This document shows positions 33,790-40,987 of a stretch of 64,000 nucleotides of DNA, in pieces. The notes beneath the pieces were generated by a model. It did not search any database and had not been told where the DNA came from. It saw nothing but the letters and a program-made list of their open reading frames with translations. Source of the stretch: an uncultured Bacteroidales bacterium (GTDB lineage Bacteria; Bacteroidota; Bacteroidia; Bacteroidales; F082); contig CALEMB010000104.1 in the NCBI GenBank assembly GCA_937902805.1, forward strand, positions 1-64,000, written 5' to 3'. Position 1 is the first letter of the stretch, and each line of letters opens with the position of its first letter. Position numbers and translations under genes: made by a program.

Positions 33790-35349
33790 ATGTTAATAGA
33801 ACAAAAAATCCAGGAACTGTTGGAGAAGCGCAACGAGGCCCGTCTTGGTGGCGGCCAGAAGCGTATCGACTCCCAACATGCGAAGGGCAAGATGACTGCC
33901 CGCGAACGCATCGCCATCCTGCTCGACGAAGGTAGCTTCGAAGAGACTGACATGTTCGTGACCCATCGCACCGTCGATTTCGGTCTCGACAAGCAACAGT
34001 ACCTCGGCGACGGCGTCGTCACTGGTCATGGTACCATCGACGGCCGCGTCGTCTACGTCTACGCTCAGGACTTCACCGTGTTTGGCGGTGCCTTGAGCGA
34101 GACCATGTCCCTCAAGATCTGCAAGGTGATGGACCAAGCCATGAAGGTTGGCGCTCCCGTCATCGGCATCTGCGATTCGGGCGGTGCCCGTATCCAAGAG
34201 GGCTCACGTTCCCTCGCTGGTTACGCTGAGATCTTCCAGCGCAACATCAATGCTTCGGGTGTCATCCCGCAGATTTCGGCCATCTTTGGCCCCTGCGCCG
34301 GTGGTGCCGTGTATTCTCCTGCCCTGACCGACTTTATCATCATGACCAATGCTGGTAGCTATATGTTCCTCACTGGCCCGAAAGTCGTGAAGACCGTTAT
34401 TGGTGAAGACGTCAGCACCGACGACCTCGGTGGTGCCCGCATCCACAGCCAGAAGTCGGGCGTGGCCCACTTCGCTGCCGAGAGTGAAGAGGAAGGTCTT
34501 GCCATTATCCGCAGACTCATCTCCTTCATCCCGCAAAACAACATGGAGAATGCTCCTTTGGTGGAATGCAACGACCCCATCGATCGTATGGAAGATGCGT
34601 TGAACCAAATCATTCCCGACAACCCGAACAAGCCTTACAACGTTGGTGACATTATCAATGCCATCGTTGACAACGGCGACTTCCTCGAAATCCATAAGAA
34701 CTACGCCAAGAACATCATCGTCGGCTTCGCCCGCTTCGATGGTATGTCGGTCGGTATCGTGGCCAACAATCCCGCTTTCTTCGCTGGTGTGTTGGACTGC
34801 GACGCCTCTCGTAAGGGTGCCCGTTTCGTGCGTTTCTGCGACGCTTTCAACATCCCGATCGTGACCTTGGTCGACGTCCCTGGCTTCCTGCCTGGCACAG
34901 GTCAAGAGTACAACGGTATCATCGTCCACGGCGCCAAGCTGCTCTATGCTTACGGTGAATCCACCGTGCCGAAGGTCACCGTCACCCTGCGTAAGTCCTA
35001 TGGTGGTTCCCACCTCGTGATGGGCTGCAAGCAGCTGCGCAACGATGTCAACTATGCTTGGCCGACTGCTGAAATCGCCGTCATGGGTGCCAGCGGTGCT
35101 GTTGAGGTGCTGGATGGCAAGAAGATTTCCGAGATTGAGAATCCTGAGGAGCGCGCTGAGTTCGTTGCCAAGAAGGTGGATGAATACACCAAGAAGTTCG
35201 CCAACCCCTACGAGGCTGCCAAGTTCGGCTACATCGACGATGTCATCGAGCCGCGCAACACTCGTTTCCGTGTCATCCGTGCTTTGCGTACGCTTGAGAC
35301 GAAGCGTTTGGCCAATCCCGAGAAGAAACATTCGAACATCCCGCTGTAA
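33790..35349 (+). CDS. mmdA: Methylmalonyl-CoA decarboxylase, carboxyltransferase subunit
   Basis: Transfers CO2 from (S)-methylmalonyl-CoA to the biotin of the carrier encoded downstream, releasing propionyl-CoA. A 519-residue crotonase-fold carboxyltransferase of the PccB/MmdA group: N-terminal half with [22 protein letters not shown] and the oxyanion-loop [14 protein letters not shown]-terminal half with [26 protein letters not shown] and [14 protein letters not shown]. PccB would be similar in sequence. The adjacent Na+-pump beta and gamma-like subunits, with no biotin carboxylase here, argue for a decarboxylase. Confidence 0.93.
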   Translation: MLIEQKIQELLEKRNEARLGGGQKRIDSQHAKGKMTARERIAILLDEGSFEETDMFVTHRTVDFGLDKQQYLGDGVVTGHGTIDGRVVYVYAQDFTVFGGALSETMSLKICKVMDQAMKVGAPVIGICDSGGARIQEGSRSLAGYAEIFQRNINASGVIPQISAIFGPCAGGAVYSPALTDFIIMTNAGSYMFLTGPKVVKTVIGEDVSTDDLGGARIHSQKSGVAHFAAESEEEGLAIIRRLISFIPQNNMENAPLVECNDPIDRMEDALNQIIPDNPNKPYNVGDIINAIVDNGDFLEIHKNYAKNIIVGFARFDGMSVGIVANNPAFFAGVLDCDASRKGARFVRFCDAFNIPIVTLVDVPGFLPGTGQEYNGIIVHGAKLLYAYGESTVPKVTVTLRKSYGGSHLVMGCKQLRNDVNYAWPTAEIAVMGASGAVEVLDGKKISEIENPEERAEFVAKKVDEYTKKFANPYEAAKFGYIDDVIEPRNTRFRVIRALRTLETKRLANPEKKHSNIPL

Positions 35350-35369
35350 CCGTTAATACCCATAAAGCA

Positions 35370-35750
35370 ATGAAATTGTTGGACTTAACATTATTGGCAG
35401 CGCATGAGCCTTGGGTCTATACCAAGGGCTGGATTGTCACCATTGTGGGATTTTTGATTGTCGTCATCGCCCTCTTCATCCTTTCGAGCATTTTCCGTGG
35501 CGTGGCTTCCTATTTCACGAAGCAGGACGCCAAGAAAGCCGAACCGAAAGTGGAGCCGGTGAAGGCTGCCCCGAAGCCTGCCGCCCAGGTGGCCGAGGGT
35601 GAGATTCCCAATGAGGTGCTGACCGCCATCGGCATGGCCCTCTATCTCTCCACCAACCTCCACGACGAGGAGAGCAATGTGATCACCATCGAAAGAAGGG
35701 CAACTTCTTGGAACGATAAGAATTACGGAGTTAGACACTGGAAACGTTAA
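35370..35750 (+). CDS. OadG-like gamma subunit of the Na+-pumping decarboxylase
   Basis: A 126-residue membrane protein with one transmembrane helix (about 21-43, GWIVTIVGFLIVVIALFILSS), followed by a Lys/Pro/Ala-rich linker and a short conserved C-terminus ending GVRHWKR. This matches the size and layout of sodium-pump decarboxylase gamma/delta subunits, which hold the soluble and membrane parts together. It sits 20 bp after mmdA and 11 bp before the biotin carrier gene. The call relies largely on position and topology. Confidence 0.75.
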   Translation: MKLLDLTLLAAHEPWVYTKGWIVTIVGFLIVVIALFILSSIFRGVASYFTKQDAKKAEPKVEPVKAAPKPAAQVAEGEIPNEVLTAIGMALYLSTNLHDEESNVITIERRATSWNDKNYGVRHWKR

Positions 35751-35761
35751 ATTGTAGAAAA

Positions 35762-36202
35762 ATGAAAAAATTCAAATTCACCATTAGTGGTAAACCATAC
35801 GAAGTGGAAGTCCAGAACATTGAGGGCAATATCGCCACTGTCAATGTGAATGGAGCTGAATATCAAGTGGAAATGGAAGAGCAAGCCGCTCCGGTCGTGG
35901 CTCCTGTGGCCCGTCCTGCTGCCAAGCCTGCCGCCAGTGCTCCGACGCAGGCCGCTGCCCCGAAACCAGCTGCCGCTGCCGGTGGCGCGGGCTACAAGAT
36001 GGCTGCTCCGCTTCCCGGAACCATCATGCAGATCTTCGTCAAGCAAGGCGACGCCGTGAAGAAGGGCGACAAACTGCTCATGTACGAAGCCATGAAGATG
36101 GAAAACAACCTGCTGGCCGAGACCGATGGCACCATTACCGCCATCAACTGCCGTCAAGGCGACAATGTGCTTCAAGGTGATACTTTAATCGTAATTGGAT
36201 AA
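35762..36202 (+). CDS. mmdC: Biotin carboxyl carrier subunit of methylmalonyl-CoA decarboxylase
   Basis: Carries CO2 as carboxybiotin from the MmdA active site to the membrane subunit MmdB. 146 residues: a small N-terminal strand domain (KFTISGKPYEVEVQNI), a mobile Ala/Pro linker (about 42-76) and a C-terminal biotinyl domain with the biotinylated Lys in YEAMKMENN (about residue 112). It is followed closely by mmdB. The Ala/Pro linker is typical of gamma subunits of this enzyme class. Confidence 0.92.
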   Translation: MKKFKFTISGKPYEVEVQNIEGNIATVNVNGAEYQVEMEEQAAPVVAPVARPAAKPAASAPTQAAAPKPAAAAGGAGYKMAAPLPGTIMQIFVKQGDAVKKGDKLLMYEAMKMENNLLAETDGTITAINCRQGDNVLQGDTLIVIG

Positions 36203-36206
36203 GACC

Positions 36207-37952
36207 ATGTTAGGCAAGAAAAGTATCTACAGAAGGCCGGTCGTCATCCTCGCCTCGCTGGTGCTCTTGATGCTGCTGAACATGGTGGTTGTCAACAACC
36301 CGATGTTCGCCACCAAGGTCTCCGACTTGGGCGGGCAGACCGAGCAAGTGAGTGAAATGACTCCCGAAGAGAGCAACGCACAGTTGGCTGAAATCGCTGA
36401 CGCTATCGTTGCCGAATCGGAAAAGACGGAAGCACTTAACCAACAAGTCCATAGCCTTGATAAGCGTATCACCGCTTTGGAGAGACAAAGTAACAGGATT
36501 CAAGCCGTTAATAAAGATGAATCTCTTGAGATGTCGACGAAAGACCGTTTGTACGAGGGTTTGCACAACTTCTGGCTGCTGACGGGCTTCCGCAACTGCA
36601 AGCTCGGCAACATCATCATGATTTTGGTGGGTATCCTCTTCATCTTCTTGGCCATCCGTTTCGAGTTTGAGCCTATGCTGCTCATCCCGATCGGAACTGG
36701 TATCATCTGCGGTAACATCCCATTCTTCCAAGGCTTTGGCATTGACTTTGCCGCTGCCATGGATTTCGTCAACAACGCCAATCCGGCAGACCTGCCTTTC
36801 GACATCGACACGGCCAAGGCCTTGTTGGTGTCTGTCTTTGGTGAAAACCCAGGCGACAAGCATATGGTGCTGAGTGAGGCCATCAAGGAGGTGGATCGCA
36901 TGGATGTTACAGCGTTTGGCTTAGCTGCCAACGAGGTTGAAAGCGTGAAGGGCTTCATGACCGAGGTGTTCCAAAGCGGAGAATTGAACCTCCAGACGGG
37001 TCTTTACCAGAAGGGTAGTGTTTTGAATTACCTGTATTTCGGTGTGACCTCGGGTGTGTATCCGCCTTTGATTTTCTTGGGCATCGGTGCCATGACCGAC
37101 TTCTCGTCGCTCATCGCCAACCCGAAACTGATGATCCTCGGTGCTGCCGCACAACTCGGTGTGTTCATCACTTTCATCGGTGCCTTGTATCTCGGCTTCA
37201 ACCTGCGTGAGGCTGGCGCTATCGGTATCATCGGTGGTGCCGACGGTCCTACCGCCATCTTCTTGTCTTCACGTCTGGCCAACGGCATGAATGGCACGCG
37301 TAACCTCATCGGCCCCATCGCCATTGCAGCCTATTCCTACATGGCTCTGGTGCCTGTGATTCAGCCGCCTATCATCCGCTTGTTGACCACCAAGAATGAG
37401 CGCCTCATCAAGATGAAAGCCCCGCGCATGGTGAACAAGACCGAAAAGATCATGTTCCCCATCGTTGGCCTCATCCTGACCACTTTCATTAGCCCCACGG
37501 CTCTGCCGCTGCTGGGTATGCTGTTCTTCGGTAACATCATTAAGGAGTCAGGCGTCGTGAAGCGTTTGCAGAACACGGCCTCCAATCCGTTGATTGACAT
37601 TGTGACCATCGTTTTGGGTCTCACTGTGGGTGCCTCAACGCAGGCCTCTGTGTTTCTGACCTCAAGTTCCATCAAGATTTTCGTCCTCGGTGCCGCTTCG
37701 TTCTGCGTGGCTACCGCTGGCGGTCTGCTGGGTGCTAAGTTCATGAACCTTTTCCTGAAGGAGAAGATCAACCCGATGATTGGTGCCGCTGGTGTGTCGG
37801 CAGTGCCCGACAGCGCTCGCGTCGTCCAAGTGGAAGGTCAGAAGTACGACCCGTCGAACCACCTCCTCATGCATGCCATGGCCCCGAACGTCTCCGGCGT
37901 TATCGGTTCCGCCGTTGCAGCTGGTGTGATGATGTCGTTCCTGATGATGTAA
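36207..37952 (+). CDS. mmdB: Na+-transporting methylmalonyl-CoA decarboxylase beta subunit, extended form
   Basis: Integral membrane subunit that decarboxylates carboxybiotin and exports Na+. The core (about residues 135-581) has the family marks GIGAMTDFSSLIANPK, GGADGPTAIFLSSRLA, and PVIQPPIIRLLTT, and ends with the conserved helix pair GVSAVPDSARVVQ and MHAMAPNVSGVIGSAVAAG. At 581 residues it exceeds the usual 380-430. The surplus is an N-terminal segment: one membrane helix (about 10-27), then a coiled coil (VSEMTPEESNAQLAEIADA through QSNRIQ), plus an insert around 190-260. ATG 36207 was preferred over a TTG at 36195. A strong terminator follows. Confidence 0.9.
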   Translation: MLGKKSIYRRPVVILASLVLLMLLNMVVVNNPMFATKVSDLGGQTEQVSEMTPEESNAQLAEIADAIVAESEKTEALNQQVHSLDKRITALERQSNRIQAVNKDESLEMSTKDRLYEGLHNFWLLTGFRNCKLGNIIMILVGILFIFLAIRFEFEPMLLIPIGTGIICGNIPFFQGFGIDFAAAMDFVNNANPADLPFDIDTAKALLVSVFGENPGDKHMVLSEAIKEVDRMDVTAFGLAANEVESVKGFMTEVFQSGELNLQTGLYQKGSVLNYLYFGVTSGVYPPLIFLGIGAMTDFSSLIANPKLMILGAAAQLGVFITFIGALYLGFNLREAGAIGIIGGADGPTAIFLSSRLANGMNGTRNLIGPIAIAAYSYMALVPVIQPPIIRLLTTKNERLIKMKAPRMVNKTEKIMFPIVGLILTTFISPTALPLLGMLFFGNIIKESGVVKRLQNTASNPLIDIVTIVLGLTVGASTQASVFLTSSSIKIFVLGAASFCVATAGGLLGAKFMNLFLKEKINPMIGAAGVSAVPDSARVVQVEGQKYDPSNHLLMHAMAPNVSGVIGSAVAAGVMMSFLMM

Positions 37953-37971
37953 TCCACACCTTAATTAATAT

Positions 37972-38003
37972 GAAAACCGCCTCGATGCTTCGGGGCGGTT
38001 TTC
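37972..38003 (+). terminator. Rho-independent terminator after mmdB
   Basis: Stem GAAAACCGCC / GGCGGTTTTC with a 12-nt loop, followed by TTGTTTT. It lies between convergent genes and could serve both strands. Confidence 0.9.
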
Positions 38004-38025
38004 TTGTTTTAGGGAAGTCAAAGGT

Positions 38026-39276
38026 TCAGCAACGCTCAACGCCATGGGCCTCCATGAACCGCTTGATTTCGTCGGCATGCCGCCCACGGACGATGACGTG
38101 GTGGTTGCCGATGGAATGCTGAAGCAGGTAAGGTTTCAAATTCACATTCAGCGTGATTTGCGTGCGGCAGAAATGGTTGCTGTAAGGTGTCTCGATGGCT
38201 TTGGCCTCTGTGACGAAATAGCGGTTCAGTTGCGGACCTCCCCATTTAAATAAGGTGTAGTCGGTGAGGGGCAGTAGGCCTTGAACGGCCACGCCAATGC
38301 CCGACTCGAAATGCGAACGGATGATAGTCTCGTCGCACATGGTGAGCGGGATGGTGCAGTGTGCCAGCATGGCGCTGTTGTCGGTGAGTTGCGAGGGGTT
38401 GGCCATGAAAGCTACCTCATCGCATAGGCGTTTGGCGAGCCACATGGTGAGCAAGGTCTGCATGTCTCCTTCACAACCCGCCACGATGCCTTCGTCGTTG
38501 AGTAACGCCAGGGCCAAGCAGCTCGTAGTGCCGCAGGCCTTCACGATGTCGAAACAGCGGATGGTGAGTGCATCCAAGCGTTCTTCTTGGCAGATTTTCT
38601 TGATGGCGAGATAGGCTTTGGCGGCTTCAAGCATATCGGCATTTGAAGGCTCCTGGATGGCCTTGGCGCGTTTCACCATATCTTGTGCCACCTTGGCAGC
38701 CTCGGTTTGAGGAATAGCCTTGATGCCTTCAATGAGGCGTTGCAGGTCGATGTCGACGGTCTCGATGCCATAGCATTGCAAGAGAAAATTCCGGTCCACA
38801 CTGCTGGCAATGAGCCAATCCGAGGGTTGACCGAACAATCCGATTCGTCCCTGTAGAGACGCGGCGCGCCACGTCTCTACAATGGTCGAAACGATTTCCT
38901 CATTTGTCCCATGCACAATCCGTCCCTCCATGCCGTTGTTGCCCAGGTAGGTCAGGATTTCCAAGGCGGCAGCCAGGGAATTGTTGCGTCCGTCGGCAAT
39001 CATTGTGACGGTTTTCGGACGCATCGGTGCGCACATCATCTCGACATCGATGGCGGACCAAAGGCGTTTGAACAGATTTTCCACGCCACCGGTGGCGATC
39101 ATCACGGCATCGGGTAATGTTTGTAGAGACGCGGCGCGCCACGTCTCTACTGATTCGTCACCAATGATATTAATGTCCGCATGGCATTCCTTTTCCAGCC
39201 GTTGAATCAGTTCGGCATATTCCGTCTTGACAAATTCGTCGTTCTGGAATGAGGAACGAAGGATGGTTATGTTCAT
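38026..39276 (-). CDS. L-fucose isomerase-like protein
   Basis: A 416-residue member of the L-fucose/L-arabinose isomerase-like superfamily. Recognisable stretches are the central ALTIRCFDIVKACGTTSCLALALLND, GIVAGCEGDMQTLLTMWL and the C-terminal FCRTQITLNVNLKPYLLQHSIGNHHVIVRG. The Glu in GCEGD, an Asp and a His in SIGNHH resemble the metal-binding set of the isomerases. It is shorter than classical FucI (about 590), so the sugar is uncertain. Two copies of a 30-bp palindrome are inserted in frame, each adding VETWRAASLQ (about residues 43-52 and 133-142). Confidence 0.7.
   Translation of the reverse strand: MNITILRSSFQNDEFVKTEYAELIQRLEKECHADINIIGDESVETWRAASLQTLPDAVMIATGGVENLFKRLWSAIDVEMMCAPMRPKTVTMIADGRNNSLAAALEILTYLGNNGMEGRIVHGTNEEIVSTIVETWRAASLQGRIGLFGQPSDWLIASSVDRNFLLQCYGIETVDIDLQRLIEGIKAIPQTEAAKVAQDMVKRAKAIQEPSNADMLEAAKAYLAIKKICQEERLDALTIRCFDIVKACGTTSCLALALLNDEGIVAGCEGDMQTLLTMWLAKRLCDEVAFMANPSQLTDNSAMLAHCTIPLTMCDETIIRSHFESGIGVAVQGLLPLTDYTLFKWGGPQLNRYFVTEAKAIETPYSNHFCRTQITLNVNLKPYLLQHSIGNHHVIVRGRHADEIKRFMEAHGVERC
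38852..38881. repeat. 30-bp GTAGAGACGCGGCG palindrome inside a CDS, copy 1
   Basis: Perfect ends TGTAG/CTACA. Encodes VETWRAASLQ in the isomerase-like gene. Identical to the copy at 39122. Confidence 0.9.
39122..39151. repeat. 30-bp GTAGAGACGCGGCG palindrome inside a CDS, copy 2
   Basis: Second in-frame copy in the same gene, 270 bp (90 codons) from the first, with the same translation. Confidence 0.9.
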
Positions 39277-39305
39277 TGTTTAAGGGTTTAAACCCCACCT
39301 TCAAA

Positions 39306-39392
39306 CGTCATTGCGGGCTTGACCCGCAATCTCCCGAGCAAAAGGAATGTCTTTCTTGCTCAGGAGATGGCGGATGTTCCTCCGCCATGACG
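39306..39392. repeat. REP-like imperfect palindrome of about 88 bp, copy 2
   Basis: CGTCATTGCGGG ... CCGCCATGACGC, related to 8189-8277 and 47622-47710. It lies between two minus-strand genes. Confidence 0.85.
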
Positions 39393-39421
39393 CATAAGGG
39401 TGGGGTTTCGTTGTTTCTAGT

Positions 39422-40828
39422 TTAATGTTTCACCACAACCCTCATTGTCTGTTCGCCGGTTTTGATGACATAAACGCCGTTCTCGTAGCCAGTTGTGTTG
39501 ATGCAGAACTCGCTGCCGTTGGCCTCGAATTCATCCACCTTTTGGCCGAGGACGTTGAAGACGCGCACCATGCCAAGGTTTTCGCCCATGAGGGTCACGC
39601 TTTCGTTGGCGGGGTTGGGGAAGAGGCTGATGGAAGTTGTGTTGTCATTGACGGACCAGGGTTCTTCAAGTACCACAACAAAGGAGGCATCGGGCAGGTT
39701 ACTTGTCAAGGTGATAATATCAGGCACGATGCTCTTGGCGACGACATTGCATACAATACCTAACTCCTTGGATTCGCCTTGAGGAATGGAGATTTCTATT
39801 GGTTCATAGCAATAGATTTCTTCGTCATCTATAATGAAAGCCAGATAATCGTATTCGTCATGAATACTGGTAACTATAGCGTTTTCAGCAGTATTGTTGA
39901 ATATGGTAATCCAAGTAATTTCATATTGATTGTCAATTATATTCACTGTATCCATGCTGAAAGTCAGTGTCTCGTCATAAACCACTGGCAAGGGCAATGT
40001 GGTGACGGTATCATAGACAGGATCACCATAGTTGCCGTCAGGGTCGACGGGGAGGGCGATGATGTAATATTCCGTTTCAGGAAGCAGGCCATTGAAAGTG
40101 TTTGTAATGGTAGCGGTTTCAACGGCTCCGTGCTCTTCCATGATAGCGGGGAGGTCTTCGCCGACAGAGGCAACCCATTCCGCAAGCTCAGCTTCGGTGG
40201 CGCACAGATAATAGTATGAAGCGCAATCGGCATTGGGCGTGAATGTTGCCGTAAGGCTGTTGTCGGTCACCTCGTCGACGTTGATTTCCACCTGCGGGTC
40301 GTAGGAGACGGGGACAGTGCAGTCATGTTGCTGCAAACCATGTGCTTCCAATTGAGAGATGATGGTCTGGGCATTGCTGATAGGCCACAGGTCTTGGATG
40401 ACGATTTGATGGTCGGGCATGATGAGGATAACGGTGGGGTATTGACCAATGCCATATTGGCTGCAGATGGTTGTACCGCCACCTGCTCCACTGATGGTAG
40501 GATATTCTATACCATAGTTGTTCACCCAGTTGAGGCAGGCGGCATCGCTGTCGCCAGTGGCGATTTCCATGTAGAACACATCGTACATGTTGCAGCCCAT
40601 GGCTGTGTAGGATTGTGCAATCTTTGGCGTGGCCTGCTGGCAGGGGCCACAGGTGGTGAAGAAGAAGTCGATGAGCACAGCCTGACCTCCATCAAGGATG
40701 TCGAACAGGTGTACTTCGGTGCCATGAACGTCAGTAGCCGTGAAGTCAATGGCTTCCGTGTAAGGGCATTGCGCTTTCAGGCCAAAACCATAGGCCAAAG
40801 CGAGGATAAGGGTAAATACTTTTTTCAT
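39422..40828 (-). CDS. Thioredoxin-like protein with T9SS sorting domain
   Basis: A secreted redoxin of 468 residues: signal peptide (MKKVFTLILALAYGFGLKA), a TlpA/AhpC-like thioredoxin fold with the active site TTCGPCQQ at about residue 60, a middle beta-domain region (about 165-380, FN3-like around EINVDEVTDNSLTATFTPN), and a C-terminal T9SS sorting domain (SLFPNPANESVTLMGENL ... QTMRVVVKH). It is probably exported through the T9SS and surface-held or released, where it may reduce or form disulfides. ATG 40828 was chosen because it starts the signal peptide, and a TATCTTTG box lies 36 bp upstream. Confidence 0.85.
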   Translation of the reverse strand: MKKVFTLILALAYGFGLKAQCPYTEAIDFTATDVHGTEVHLFDILDGGQAVLIDFFFTTCGPCQQATPKIAQSYTAMGCNMYDVFYMEIATGDSDAACLNWVNNYGIEYPTISGAGGGTTICSQYGIGQYPTVILIMPDHQIVIQDLWPISNAQTIISQLEAHGLQQHDCTVPVSYDPQVEINVDEVTDNSLTATFTPNADCASYYYLCATEAELAEWVASVGEDLPAIMEEHGAVETATITNTFNGLLPETEYYIIALPVDPDGNYGDPVYDTVTTLPLPVVYDETLTFSMDTVNIIDNQYEITWITIFNNTAENAIVTSIHDEYDYLAFIIDDEEIYCYEPIEISIPQGESKELGIVCNVVAKSIVPDIITLTSNLPDASFVVVLEEPWSVNDNTTSISLFPNPANESVTLMGENLGMVRVFNVLGQKVDEFEANGSEFCINTTGYENGVYVIKTGEQTMRVVVKH

Positions 40829-40864
40829 AACTGAATCGATTATTAATTGGTTAGTATTATGATG

Positions 40865-40872
40865 CAAAGATA
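40865..40872 (-). promoter_or_regulatory. Probable -7 box for the T9SS redoxin gene
   Basis: TATCTTTG on the minus strand upstream of the ATG at 40828. No clear -33 TTG was found. Confidence 0.5.
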
Positions 40873-40954
40873 ATAATTCTTTTAAACCCCATAACTTTTT
40901 CTCGCTCATAGATCCCTGCTTTCGCACGGCCCTCCGTGGGGATGACATGAGCGG

Positions 40955-40987
40955 AGCAACTCTAAACTCTCAACTTTCAACTCTCAA
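40955..40987. repeat. CAACTCTCAACT low-complexity repeat
   Basis: Short run of CTCTAAACTCTCAACTTTCAACTCTCAACT directly after the lptD stop codon. It is related to the tandem repeat inside the U32 gene (14315-14427). Confidence 0.7.
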
